Positions 43,610 to 55,459 of a stretch of DNA of 64,000 bases are shown one piece after another. The first letter of the stretch is position 1; each line of letters begins with the position of its first letter. A program made the position numbers and the translations under genes. The notes beneath the pieces are model-generated. The model did not search any database. It was not told where the DNA came from and saw only the letters and a list, made by a program, of their open reading frames with translations. Source of the DNA: Rana temporaria (Eukaryota; Chordata; Amphibia; Anura; Ranidae); assembly GCF_905171775.1 (NCBI RefSeq), contig NC_053492.1, positions 189,803,317 through 189,867,316 on the forward strand, given 5' to 3'.

Positions 43610-44189
43610 CACTGCCTAATAATAGTGAAAACATAGGCATTGTACGCACCTGGGAGCACAAATCAATGTAAACAAAAAAAAGCTATTTTTAAATGGCTTG
43701 CCAGAATATTTGATCCCTCCTTCCTTTTTACAACAAGGGGTATACATGTTTCCAAAACTCACTTACTGTTTTGAAAAGCTCAGATTGAGTTCATGCTCAG
43801 TCTGTAAATCAAGCTCATTATTTAACCTGTGCTCAGCAACACCTGTTACCTGAACATTGTGAGGAGTAAGGACAGTGTCTGCACTGGTTGGGAAATTATG
43901 CACGAATTTTTATTTTTTATGCATAGGGTTAGGTGATATTTAGTCCTTGAACTTTTTTAGAGGCAATATTAAGGTTGCTTGCCGCCCGTGCCCATACAAA
44001 GAAAAAAATATATAATCGGAGTCTCTTCAGAGTGGGATATACTGAGCTCACTCTGGGATGGTGACAGTAGACCCTCTCAATCTTTCCTTTTGTAATGGTA
44101 ATGGATGAAATGTCACCCTTGAAGCCTCCACACAAAAAATTCCTTTCCCTTACTGCTAGCAACTTACCACACCTTCTCCTCATCCTACC
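43610..44189. other. No gene seen
   Basis: AT-rich DNA without recognisable frames or repeat boundaries. Confidence 0.4.
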
Positions 44190-44476
44190 GTGTTTCCCCG
44201 AAAATAAGACCTACCCCGAAAATAAGACCTAGCGGCTTTGGCCAATTACGGCTCTCTGTACTGACGGCGCTGTGATTGGCCAAGCATGCGGGTCATAGTG
44301 CATGCTTGGCCAATCATCAGCACGCAATGCCGCAGTGAATTATGGGCCGTGGCGCATCACTCGAATTTGGCGCGAACGACCCGTTTTGCTCGTATTTCGA
44401 CGAACGATTGAACATACAATGTTCGAGTCGAACATACGTTCGACTCGAACACAAAGCTCATCCCTACTTGGTATCT
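44190..44476. mobile_element. Composite of two MITE ends
   Basis: 44190-44231 is accgtgtttccccgaaaata followed by a repeated ccccgaaaataagaccta, a terminal sequence known to me from vertebrate DNA transposon MITEs. From 44232 to 44476 another element follows (ggccaattacggctctctgtac..., with ggccaagcatgc/gcatgcttggcc palindrome), ending cgaacacaaagctcatcccta, the reverse complement of the hAT-like end at 1577. Each is truncated at one side. Confidence 0.5.
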
Positions 44477-44883
44477 GCCATTTTTTTTAAGTGGGTATCA
44501 AAATTGCCATACCCCCATTCCTGTGTTTGCTTTACCAGGACAGAGACAGCCTTCCAAAGAAAAAAATACTTGTGAAAATAAAAATGATCTGTACATATCC
44601 TTTTTTAAAAAATGTAATGGCAACAGGGAGCTATATTTGTGGTATTTCAGTGCACACAACTTGCAAGTATGCACTGATGGGCTGCGAACAAACGACAGCT
44701 TTGCCTGTGTCAGCCAAGAGCTCTTAAAAAATAAAGGACACAGTAAAGAAAAATATAGTAAACTTTCAAAAATAGAAACCCTTATTTGGGTGGACAGCTC
44801 ATGGCTGTAACAATAGAGAATGAGGCTGGATTCAAACATGCACGGTGCGAATTGAAGCTCAGTTTTCACTGAGTAGTTGTTTA

Positions 44884-45268
44884 GGGCCCTTTCACACGGG
44901 CGGACGAACGGTCCGTTTTTTACAAGTCCGTTTACGGACTCAGAATGCATCCCTATGGGATTGTGGACGTTAGCGGATGAGCATCCGCTAACGTCCGTAA
45001 AGATCCGCCTCCGCAAAGATCCGCTTTTTCAGATGGAAGAAACCCCTATTTTTCTTCCGTCTGGCGGAACGGATCGGATGAATATGGACACACGGTCCGT
45101 ATTCATCCGAATTCCCATAGGGGAGAGCGGAGGAAAGACAGGGCGGTCTCTGCACAGTGTGCGGGGTTCCGCCCTGTTTCCGACTTACGGATTTACGGAT
45201 GATCCCCGCTGAGCAGACGGACACACACGGGGCGGATCAATACGGATCCGCTCTGTGTGAAAGGGCCC
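44884..45268. mobile_element. Harbinger-like MITE (GGGCCCTTTCACAC ends, TTA duplication)
   Basis: The 14-bp terminal inverted repeat GGGCCCTTTCACAC is perfect; TTA flanks at 44881-44883 and 45269-45271. The interior is a long imperfect palindrome (acgtccgtaaagatccgcc, gaatatggacacacggtccgtattcatcc). Textbook PIF/Harbinger MITE structure. Confidence 0.85.
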
Positions 45269-45619
45269 TTAGCATTTCAGGTCAGTTTTTGATCAGGATC
45301 AGGTCAGGATTGCATCAGTATCAGGTCAGTTTTACATCAGTATCAGATCAGGATTTTATCCTGTTCACAACTAAATGACGTGAGATTCAGAAGCGTTCTC
45401 ATAGAAGTCAATGCACATAAATTCACATCTGAGCTTGACCGCACTGCTCAGAAAACTGAATCTGCACTCCGGCTGCACCAGACATATGTGAACAGGCACA
45501 ATAGAAAGCAATGTTCTTTCACATGTCGTGCAAATTGGATGCGGTTAAAAAACACATCCAATTCGCATAAGTGTGAACCTAGCCAAGGGTGGTAGCACAT
45601 GTATTTATGTTAAAGGCAA

Positions 45620-45856
45620 GTTAACACAAAAACATAGAAAAGTGATGGCAGAAAAATACAGAGTAGTCCATCGAGTCTGCCCATATTTTTATTTTTATTT
45701 ATTTAGTTATTTTTTGTTAACTTTATTGTCTGACTATAGATCTATGTTTGTCCTAAGCATGTTTGAAGCTATTTACTGTTGAGTGGCTCACTACCTCTGC
45801 TGGTAGTTTATTCCAAGCATCAATTACCCTTTCAGTAAAATAATACTTTCTAAGGG
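45620..45856 (-). pseudogene. LINE 3'-end fragment (C-terminus of reverse transcriptase)
   Basis: On the minus strand 45856 downward reads YYFTERVIDAWNKLPAEVV followed by SHSTVNSFKHA, a stop, and DKHRS. The pattern FxxRVxxxWNxLPxxVVxxxSVNxFKxxLDK is common at the C-terminus of non-LTR retrotransposon RTs. No other domain remains. Confidence 0.6.
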
Positions 45857-46574
45857 CTCATGCACACTGCAGCTCAAAAAAAGCTGCTTTTACAGGAATT
45901 TGAACTTTAATTTCAGCTTGAAGAAGCGTATGATTTCTTGTGGTACTGCAGCAGGTTGGCTCTCCTGGGCGAATCGCTGTCATTGAACGTTGGCTCGCGC
46001 AGGCGCAGTTGTGGGCAGGGTGCTCTCTCGCACCTTCTTCGCGCTGCAGGAGCGTGCTCATGGGTCGGGTGGACTTGATGTCCGCCGGTGACCCACGATC
46101 GCCTCGTACAGAGGCAGAATGGAGATGTGCCTTTGTAAACAAGGCAGATCCCAATTCTGACAGCTGACATGACAGAGATCTACTGTTCCCAGTCATTGGG
46201 AACAGTGATCTCTGTCATGTCCCAAGCAGCCCATCTCCCCTACAGTTAGAGCACACCTAGGGAACACTGTTAACCCCTAATCGCCCTCTAGTGTTAACAC
46301 CTTCCGTGCCAGTGTCATTTTTACAATGATCAGTGCATTTATATAGCCACTATAATGTCACTGGTGTCAGTTGAAGTCAGATTTGTTGGCTGAAATTCCA
46401 CAGTCCCGCTAAAAATCACAGCTCCGATCATTGCTAGTAAAAACAATAAAAGTCCCTAAATCTATCCCATAGTTTGTAGACGCGATAAACCAATCAATAT
46501 ACGCCTATTTTACCACAAATTTGTAGAAGAATATATAACGGCCTAAACTGATAAATAAATGTTTTTATAAATCA

Positions 46575-48172
46575 AAAGCTTATATGCAAGTTATTGCCAT
46601 AAAAAGTGTATGGGAACCCGGGTCCTGCCACAAAAGACATGTATCAATGCAAAAAAAAGTTTTAAAAATAGCTTTTTTTTTTCAGGAGTAGTAATTTTAA
46701 CCACTTAAGCCCCGGACCTTTAGGCAGCTAAATGCCAGGCCAGGTTTTGCGATTCGGCACTGCGTCGCTTTAACAGACAATTGCGCGGTCGTGCGACGTG
46801 GCTCCCAAACAAAATTGACGTCCTTTTTTTCCCCACAAATAGAGCTTTCTTTTGGTGGTATTTGATCACCGCTGCGGTTTTTATTTTTTGCGCTATAAAC
46901 AAAAATAGAGCGACAATTTTGAAAAAAAAACAATATTTTTTACTTTTTGCTATACTAAATATCCCCCAAAAACATATATAAAATTAGTTTTTTTCCTCAG
47001 TTTAGGCCGATACGTATTCTTCTACCTATTTTTGGTAAAAAAAAATCACAATAAGCGTTTAACGATTGGTTTACGCAAAATTTATAGCGTTTACAAAATA
47101 GGGGGTAGTTTTATTGCATTTTTATTTATTTTTTTACTACTAATGGCGGCGATCAGCGGTTTTTTTCGTGACTGCAACATTATGGCGGACACTTCGGACA
47201 ATTTTGACACATTTTTGGGACCATTGTCATTTTCACAGCAAAAAATGCATTTAAATTGCATTGTTTATTGTGAAAATTACAGTTGCAGTTTGGGAGTTAA
47301 CCACAGGGGGTGCTGAAGGTGTTATGCTTCACCTAGTGTGTGTTTACAACTGTAGGGGGGTGTGGCTGTAGTTCTGACATCATCGATTGTATCTCCTTAT
47401 AAAAGGGATGACACAATCGATGCAGCCGCCACAGTGAAGCACGGGGAAGCCGTGTTTACATACGGCTCTCCCCGTTCTTCAGCTCCGGGGAGCGATCGCG
47501 AGGGGGCGGCTAGAAACGAATAGCCACACCCTCATCCCGGATCGCTCCCCGATGATTTCCGCCTGCCACATGTAGCGGGGGGGTCCCGATCGGACCCCCG
47601 ACCCGCGGAAAGGCAGGGACGTACGGGTACGCCCATCTGCCTGTACGTGCCATTCTGTGGACGTACATGTACATGCGGCGGTCGTTAAGCGGTTAATAAT
47701 GCTTGAAGTGAAACAATAAAAAAGAAATATTCCTTTAATTATGTGCCTGGGAGGTCCTCTTAGTCTGCCTGTAAATTAGCGCATCTGTCCCATGTTCATA
47801 ACATTACCACAGCAAAATTAAATTTCTAAAGGAAAAAATTTATGTGATGTCACGTGAAGTCAGAGGGGGTGGGGTCACCCATTTACATCACCGGGTGGCC
47901 CCGCCCATGGCTACATAAAAGCTGTCAGCGCGAAAAGGCTGCAGTCGCGGGGACACCTCCCATGGAGGCTGAGTTTTTTTTCCTTTTTTTTTCGGTCTGT
48001 TGGCGCCATGATTGAAGATGGACGGACATCTATCTTCAATAGTGTGGGGCATGGACTTGCCCCCTGAGCCATGATTGGCCAAAGGAACCCTGCCTTTGGC
48101 CAATTATGTCTCTCTCAGCAGAGCGCTTTGTGATTGGCAAAAGCAGGTTGACTCAAACATTGGGCTCATCCC
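46575..48172. mobile_element. hAT-like MITE (…GGGCTCATCCC end) split by a TTAA element
   Basis: 46575-46696 (tatatgcaagttattgcc, catgtatcaatgcaaaaaa) corresponds to 1690-1800 of the MITE in the outer hAT; 47697 onward (aaagaaatattcctttaatt, ctgcctgta) continues it. It ends cattgggctcatccc near 48172. The left terminus is missing. 46697-47696 is an insertion. Confidence 0.6.
46697..47696 (+). mobile_element. TTAA element, copy 3
   Basis: Starts TTAACCACTTAAGCCCCGGA, ends cggcggtcgttaagcggTTAA. Collinear with the reverse complement of 39646-40639, including gcgctataaacaaaaatagagcgac and atggcggcgatcagc. Non-coding. Confidence 0.82.
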
Positions 48173-48175
48173 TTC

Positions 48176-48232
48176 TTTAGTTGTATCACTTACATATAGA
48201 TTAAATAGAACAGGACCTAGCGTTCTCAGCTA
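48176..48232 (-). pseudogene. Reverse-transcriptase motif fragment
   Basis: On the minus strand LRTLGPVLFNLYVSDTT is readable, equivalent to the conserved QGSVLGPLLFNLYINDL segment of LINE RTs. Only this short piece is recognisable. Confidence 0.45.
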
Positions 48233-48439
48233 AAGGAAAGGACACATCACTTCAGCAGTATCCCTGAGCTTGTAAAGAGTGGTGAGTACCCCACAGTAGG
48301 GGCTAAGTTTTATTTGCACAATAAATTGTTTAAACGATCACACTATCAAGTCTTTTTCATCATAAACATGTGGAACACTGTATCAGCAACCAGCCCAGGA
48401 TTCCAACATAATCACTGAACCCAGAGGTGGTTCATATGC

Positions 48440-48702
48440 GTGTTCTGACCAGGCTTAATTGCAGGTGAGCATGCGTCAAATTGATTCCGAGCATGCGTGT
48501 TTTTTTACGCGTCGGAATTGCATACAGACAATCAGAATTTCCGACAAGAACTTTTCACGTCTGAAAAATTGAGAACCAGCTCTCACATTTTTGCTGACGG
48601 AAATTTCCGACAGAAAAAGTTTGATGGAGCCTACACACGGCGGGAATTTTCGATCAAAAGCTCACTTTTCTTTTCTGAAATTCTGACCATGTGTATGCGG
48701 CA
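48440..48702. mobile_element. Truncated Harbinger-like MITE (right end …TGCGGCA-TTA)
   Basis: The right end gaccatgtgtatgcggca is followed by TTA (48703-48705), as in the 23801 and 40880 elements. Internal palindromes gaatttccgaca/gacggaaatttcc are present. The left end is not preserved. Confidence 0.55.
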
Positions 48703-48879
48703 TTAGTGGTGTCATTATAGTATTTCTCATGTGGTTTTATACCGACATAGTCTAGCATGTGTGTATATATGTGTAAAAAACACAAAGGCATATTTTTTAG
48801 CGCAGCACTTTTCTCTGTTACTTTTATACTGAATGCATAGCGTTATGGGATGTGATCAGTGCTAGCAGCTGATTATATT

Positions 48880-49520
48880 AGAACTGACAATTTGTGTATG
48901 GTAGCTTGCAAGATCACCAGTGTTTAGAAGTGATAGAATATAGTGGATGTTGTGTGAATTGTAGTGATTATGGCTGTAACGATGATAAAACAATGCTAAA
49001 TATATTACTTTGACTATGAATAAGTGTATAGGTGTGTTACAAGGGCGGCCTGGCATCTATACACGAAAGACAGGTAGAGGAAAATAGTGGATGCTTATAC
49101 AAATTGTGCAGATTATGCCTGTAGCAATAATCTCATGTTGAGGGGTAATACTTAACTGTGATTTAGTATATAGAAGTGTTACAGGGGCAGCTGGGCGTCT
49201 ATCCAGTACACATGGTGGGTAATAGGAGGTGGTGGATACCAATGAAAATAGTAAAGATTATGCCTGTAGCAATACTCTGACGATAATGGATAATAATAGA
49301 CTGTGAATAAGTATGCGGGTGTGTTACAAGGCTGGCCGGGCATTTACACAACCACAAATAAGGTCACAAATCTAAAATAAAGAATTTACTCATAAGAATT
49401 TGTAATAAGATGTAATGGATGCTCTACAAATAGCACAGATTGTGCCTATAGTTGGCAATAATAGTTCATATTTGGCTGTGACAGATGGCAGATATGTACA
49501 TGTATATACATGTAAATATA
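48880..49520. repeat. Degenerate tandem repeat, units about 135-180 bp
   Basis: gattatg(g/c)ctgtagcaat-type segments recur at about 48965, 49101, 49255 and 49436, alternating with gtgttacaagg(g)cggcctggcat-type segments (49035, 49178, 49322). Periodicity is loose and copies are diverged. It lies just 3' of the Penelope-like fragment (minus strand) and could be its terminal repeat region. Confidence 0.55.
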
Positions 49521-49799
49521 TAACAGGCACACGCCATGACGCATGGACAGTATAATGATAAGAGGGAATGAATGATAAATGAACAATTAAATGTAGATCA
49601 TATAACTTACACAAGATAAAATAAGAAGGTTATGGGTAGATAGTATACTAGTAGTGGATAAGAAGTAGACACCATATTATCGCAGTCTGTTAGTTAAACG
49701 TAGTAATACCTAGAGTACGGTGCTAAATTCCAACTCTTCATTATTACCTCCAGGCGAAAGTACGTCAAGAGCATATATCTAATAAGTCTCATGTTGGCA

Positions 49800-50035
49800 G
49801 AGGTTTTTGAGTCTTTCTGCCGCAGGGAGAGTGGCCGGTATGGATTTGATGATCCATACTTTTAGGCCTACGGTGGATTTAGAAGGATGTTGTGTGAAAT
49901 GTTATGGGACACTATGGTGGTCTTTACCGGCCTCGATGAATCGGCGTTGCTCTCCAATATGCCGACGTAGGGGGCTTATAGTTCTGCCTACATAGTAGAG
50001 GCAGCAGGGGCAGGTCAGGCAGTATACTACATGGT
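49800..50035 (-). pseudogene. Penelope-like element GIY-YIG endonuclease remnant
   Basis: Minus-strand reading from 50035: DHVVYCLTCPCCLYYVGRT, then ISPLRRHIGEQRRFIEAGKD and HHSVP. VVYxLxCxxC...YVGxT and RxxxH are GIY-YIG signatures as found at the C-terminus of Penelope-like retroelements. The frame decays after the H. No reverse transcriptase part is seen. Confidence 0.65.
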
Positions 50036-50344
50036 CTGTAGAACAGGTGTAGAATTCTTAAATTGTGTATGTTTTATTTTTAATCGTGAATGTTTTTTAA
50101 CCATGTTGTACAAAACTGCATGTAAGGTAAAGGAGTTTGATACTGTACCTCCCAATCATAAAGAAGAGTTGAAGGTGACATGTTTGTTTTCTTTTTGCGT
50201 TTGCTTGGGGCAATTTTGACTAAACCATTTAAACTTTGTAGCATAGCATTGGAATTGTTTTATTTATACCTGCAGCATGACAAAATTATATTCCAATTAT
50301 ATGAGAAATAACTTGCCGAGTATACCGAGCGTGTGTATGAGGCT

Positions 50345-50679
50345 TTCAGGTTTCTCGTCAAGAAAACTGCCTAAAATCTCAACGAGAAAAATAGAGATCC
50401 TGCTCTCTATTTTCTTGCCGTGATTCTCGGCAGAGAAACCAGAGAGTGTGTATACTTACGACTTTGACGCATGCACGGTAGCTTCCTAAGCATAGGTAGG
50501 GTGCAGCAAGATGGTCGTTGTACGCAATGACGTCACCGCGTTCTTGCCTTTCAAAAGAACCACGGTTCTTTTGAAAGGAGTGTCTGTACACTCAGGTGAC
50601 AAGAGATTCTTGCCAAGAATCTCATCAGGAAAAACTACGTTTTTTTTCCTGACGAGATCCTGGACCATGTGTACAGGGC
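50345..50679. mobile_element. Harbinger-like MITE, left end rearranged
   Basis: The right end tggaccatgtgtacagggc is followed by TTA (50680-50682). Interior inverted pairs include cttgccgtgattctcggcag/caag-type and ttcttttgaaaggagtgtctgtacactc palindromes. The left side (gcgtgtgtatgaggc) looks like an end in the wrong orientation, so a rearrangement is likely. Confidence 0.5.
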
Positions 50680-50934
50680 TTAAAAGGTGCACCTTCCAGA
50701 GTTTTCCCTCTTTCTTTTACAATACATTTATTAGTTGGAATAGTCCTGGCCTGCAGAGTTTGCCCAGCTATGTTGACCTATTTGTTGAGAGGTGGTTTTG
50801 CTTACCGAATTAAGCTGATCAGGCTGCTTGAAAATCTAGTAACTACTACTACTAGCTATACCATGATCCGGAAAAGTGAGAATCTACACATGCATAATTG
50901 TAGGAAGCTGTGAATGTCATGTAATATTTATACT

Positions 50935-51869
50935 AAGCTTCCAATTCACTCCCTGGTTATCTCTCACCTCAACTACTTACCTTTACATAGACTACCCCTC
51001 CCTTCAGTGCATAATAAATGCCGTGGCAAGACTAATTCACCTTACCAACGACTCAGGCCGCATACACACGGTCGGTCCATCCGATGAGAATGGTCCGAAG
51101 TATCGTTCTCATCGGTTAACTGATGAAGCTGACTGATGGTCTGATGTGCCTACACACCATCAGTTAAAAAAACGATCAAGTCCAACGCGGTGACGTAAAA
51201 CATAACAACATGCTGAGAAAAATGAAGTTCAATGCTTCCAAGCATGCGTTGACTTGATTTTGAGCATGCGCGGGTTTTTAACCAATGCTTTTGCGTACTA
51301 ACCGTCGGTTTGGACCGATGAAACTGAACTTCAGTCCGTTTTCATCGGTTTTGTCCGATCGTGTGTACAGGGCCTAAGTGTCCTCCACCCCTCTCTACCA
51401 ATCCCTCCACTAGCTTCCACTCACCCAACAAATAAAATTCAAAGTACTAAGCCCCAGCTACATCACTAACCCAGTCCCAAAATACCAACAAAGCTGCTCT
51501 CTTCAGTGCTCCCAAGACCTCTTGCTCTCTAGTTCCCTTGTCACCTCCTCCCATGCTTGCCTCCAGGATTTCTCCTTTGGAACTCCCTATCCCAATATGT
51601 CCGACTGTCCCCTAATCTATCCATCTTTTGACGATCCCTGAAAACCCTTCTCTTTAAAGAAGCCTATCCTGCTTCTAACTAATACACTGATTTACTTCCT
51701 CCATCAGCTCATCCCCCACAGCTATTACCTTTTGTATCAATTGCCCTCGCTTTTAGATTGTAAGCTCTAATGATCTGGGCCCTCGGATTCCTTTTGTACC
51801 AAATTGTAATGTAACTGTAATGTCTGCCTTCATTTTGTTAAGCGCTGCGCAAACTGTTGGCGCTATATA
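50935..51869 (+). pseudogene. L2-like LINE 3' part
   Basis: Degenerate LINE coding (LISHLNYL..., KFKVLSPSYITNPVPKYQ, LKTLLFKEAYP) is followed by a typical 3' end: tagattgtaagctctaatga, cctcggattcc, tgtctgccttcattttgtta and gcgctgcgcaaactgttggcgctata. The (ataat)n tail lies at 56624-56655, on the far side of a Tc1 insertion. A MITE interrupts it at 51056-51374. Confidence 0.72.
51056..51374. mobile_element. Harbinger-like MITE inside the L2-like LINE
   Basis: GGCCGCATACACACGGTCGG at the left pairs with CCGATCGTGTGTACAGGGCC at the right; tca and taa flank it. Interior arms ccgatgagaatggtccgaag/gaacttcagtccgttttcatcgg. Closely related to 23057-23443. Confidence 0.75.
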
Positions 51870-51968
51870 CAGTCAGGTCCATAAATATTGGCACATCGAC
51901 ACAATTCTAATCTTTTTGGCTCTATACACCACCACAATGGATTTTAAATTAAATGAGCAAGATGTGCT

Positions 51969-52819
51969 TTAACTTCCCTGGCTGTATGATTATGTCTGGA
52001 ATTTTGTACCAAAAGCGGTACAATTTTTTGCATGGAAATTTGGCGATTTATACTGTAGGCCTGCAATTCTTAGGAATAACTGATTTAAATCTGTCCAAAC
52101 AAGAGTCTAGTAGACATCCCAGGTATGATAAAGTTTGAAACACAAAATCAGAAATTATAATATAATAAATAACTATAAATAATTATAACAAAAAATAATG
52201 TAATTATAATAAAAATTATTCAAAAATGTAATCAAATCAAAAACACTGAAATTTGCTCAGTTGCAGAATTGTCGCTGTCATTATTTTTATTGTTTGATGA
52301 TGAATTTCCCCACAAATCACTATCGCTCAATTCTGCAAGTGATTCTAATTTATTAACACTGTTTTCTAGCTGGTCTAAAAGCACTTTTGATGTAAAGGGA
52401 CACTTTTTGGTTGTTATGGACAATCTCCAGTTTCCAGGCAGAAAGAACAGTCTTTATTATATTAAACTGCATGCAGAACACTGGGCAGACCACTAAGGAC
52501 AAAGGGGGTGTTTATTTATTTCATACAGTACTGTAATCTATAAGATTATTGTGTTTTTCACTTTTTGAATTTGGTGCCGAACTCCGTCCCTGTGCGCCGT
52601 AACGTCGCAGGGAATGAAGCTCGGCGGCACTGTGAATCGAGAGGAGACACAGCGGAGGTGCCCGCACACACAGCGGGGACACATAGCAGGATCCAGGGAC
52701 AAGGTAAGTAACTTCCCCCTGTATCCTGCAATGCAATCCTGAGTCTGGCTTGGGGATACCGCTTTTGGTATAAAAAATTCCCCCCGAGCTAGACTCGGGA
52801 TTACCGCTATGGAGGTTAA
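51969..52819. mobile_element. TTAA element (TTAACTTCCCTGGC family)
   Basis: Starts TTAACTTCCCTGGCTGTATG, ends actcgggattaccgctatggaggTTAA. The opposite arm of the host Tc1 element shows the uninterrupted site (gatgtgctttaactg), which proves insertion at TTAA with duplication. Internal pair accaaaagcggt/accgcttttggt. Non-coding. Confidence 0.82.
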
Positions 52820-52902
52820 CTGCAGACTTTCAGACTTAATTTGATGGTATTTACATCCAAATCAGGTGAATGGTGTAGGAATTACAACAGTTTGTATATG
52901 TG

Positions 52903-55370
52903 TGTAACAGGCGCTGCCTGTTCCCTGTTAACCACTTGCCGACCTCCTGATGTAGATATACGTCAGCAGAATGGCACGGACAGGCACATCAACGTACCTG
53001 TACATGCTCTGCTTGACGTGGGTGGGGGGTCCGATCGGGACCCCCCCCCCCGCTACATGCGGTGGTCGGTAAGCCTCGGGGAGCGATCCGGGACGACGGC
53101 GCGGCTATTCGTTTATAGCCGCTCCGTCGCGATCGCTCCCCGGAGCTGAAGAATGGGGAGAGCCGTGTGTAAACACGGCTTCCCCGTGCTTCACTATGGC
53201 GGCGCATCGATCGAGTGATCCCTTTTATAGGGAAGACTCGATCGATGATGTCAGTCCTACAGCCACACCCCCCTACAGTAGTAAACACACACTAAGTGAA
53301 CACTAAATGTTACAGCGCCCCCTGTGTTTAACTCCCAAACTGCAACTGTCATTTTCACAATAAAGAATGCAATTTAAATGCATTTTTTGCTGTGAAAATG
53401 ACAATGGTCCCAAAAATGTGTCAAAATTGTCCGAAGTGTCCGCCATAATGTCTCAGTCACGAAAAAAATCGCTGATCGCCGCCATTAGTAGTAAAAAAAA
53501 AAAAAAAAAAAAAATGCAATAAAACTATCCCCTATTTTGTAAACGCTATAAATTTTGCGCAAACCAACCGATAAACGATTATTGCGATTTTTTTTACCAA
53601 AAATAGGTAAAAGAATACGTATCGGCCTAAACTGAGGGAAAAAAATTATATATGTTTTTGGGGGATATTTATTATAGCATAAAGTAAAAAATATTGTCGC
53701 TCTATTTTTGTTTATAGCGCAAAAAATAAAAACCGCAGAGGTCATCAAATACCACCAAAAGAAAGCTCTATTTGTGGGGAAAAAAGGACGCCAATTTTGT
53801 TTGGGAGCCACGTCGCACGACCGCGCAATTGTCTGTTAAAGCGACGCAGTCCCGAACTGTAAAAACCCCTTGGGTCTTTAGGCAGCATATTGGTCCGGGG
53901 CTTAAGTGGTTAAGAGGCGCTCTGCACGCCTGTTATTTCCAATGGTGGGCGCTTTCAGCGCCGTAATGGGTTCCATGCTGGAACGCATACGCCGCTCGCG
54001 CGATGACGTCATCGCCCGGCACCATGATGCGTTCCAGCTTGGAACGCGGAAGTGCGCCGCACATGGCACTCGCTCTGTTTGAATTCAGCTGGATGCACAG
54101 CACCTGTTCTCAGCCTATGAAGGCATTTAAGGGAAACAGTAACATTGTTCTATTATTGTCAGCCGTAGCTCGGCCTACGCTACAGACATGGATGCCTTTA
54201 CTCCCCATGCCGGAACACCGCTCTAGTCTTAACTACTACTTTGAATACCATCTACAGCTACTGCTACTTGGAGCCATTGCTGGGGACAACCTTACAGGCT
54301 GCCCTACTGAACATCCTTCACCACAGGATCTCTAGTACCTATACTGAAGCCTGCAAAACGGATAAGTTCAATTTCTGTTACTTGTAGAGCTATAGCAATA
54401 CTTGCTACTTATATATCAGCTATACAATTGCTATTGTAGATTACTTCTACTGCTCAACAACTAGGATACTGTTGTGTTAAAGGACTGTCTGCTAATGGAT
54501 ATGTTAAAGGCACATATGTACTCAAATACCCTGAGCTATACTTACCCCTCATGTATAACTAATAGTTATTACTATAGCTCTGCTTTTCATATGTACTCTC
54601 AAAGTGCCTGAGCTATATTACCTCTCAGATATAACTAATAGTTATTACTACAGTTTCTACTCATTATATGTACTCTCAAAGTACCTGAACCATATTCATC
54701 TCTCAAGTATACCTACTAGTTGTTATTACAGCTCCTAACTATTATATGTACTCTCAAAGTACCTGAGCTATATTGCCTCTCATATTTAGCTATTTGTTGC
54801 CAGTACAAATTGTGTATTACTACGTGGACACTCAAAGTACCTGAGCTATATTGCCTCTCATACGCACTATTACTTGTTACTACATCGCATATTTACTACG
54901 TGCTTGACAGAAGTATATAATACTTATAGGCCTTGTCCTAAGTGTTTGAACATGTTCGCTCTAACTTTTCTATGCTAGGGGTTGATGGCGCTATTTCATA
55001 GCATCTCCCCTAGTGGCCTAATACATCCCTATATGTTTATGGTGATATGATGTAGATAACTCCCAAACTCATGTTGCTAGGAGTGAAGCCTGGGGTCCCT
55101 TACTGATAATCACCTGCATATAGAGGTGTATTGGAATGTTAATCTTGAACTATATTTTTAATGCTAAGCTCTGGTCGCATGTCATAATGCCTCCATGCTT
55201 AGTAGCTCAACGCCTTTCTTTATGTGACACAGAGATGATGTATAGATCCCCCTAACTCCTGTTACGAGGAGTGACGCCTGGGGCCCAATACTAAGTTGTC
55301 GCATAGTGAATCGCATTGAAGTCCTTGTTATCCGCAGTTGTGGTTCACTCCGTTCACCAGTGCTGTTACA
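52903..55370 (+). mobile_element. Solo LTR, about 1.49 kb, interrupted by a TTAA element
   Basis: Begins TGTAACAGGCG, ends GTGCTGTTACA, flanked by the 5-bp duplication atgtg (52898-52902, 55371-55375). The uninterrupted site (tatatgtgcctcccac) is visible in the other arm of the Tc1 element. Contains four or five copies of a 90-bp repeat (atgtactctcaaagtacctgagctatat) at about 54510-54880 and two related blocks (gataactcccaaactc / gatccccctaactcc). No internal genes; probably Gypsy-like or retrovirus-like. Confidence 0.75.
52928..53913 (-). mobile_element. TTAA element, copy 4, inside the solo LTR
   Basis: Starts TTAACCACTTGCCGACCTCC and ends ggtccggggcttaagtggTTAA. Very similar to 39646-40639 along its whole length, so both are recent. 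It is the innermost layer of this nest. Non-coding. Confidence 0.85.
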
Positions 55371-55459
55371 ATGTGCCTCCCACTTTTAAAGGGGCCAGAA
55401 GTAATGGGACAGATTAACAAATCACAAATCCTTTGCAGTCAATTCCAGCCTGAAGTATG

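Noticed and set aside
40355..53811. Similar frames at 40355-40537, 46781-46981 and 53485-53811 (NRAFFWWYLIT...)
   Set aside because: They are the same non-coding interior of the TTAA element in several copies, with no start context, no domain and frames broken in other copies.
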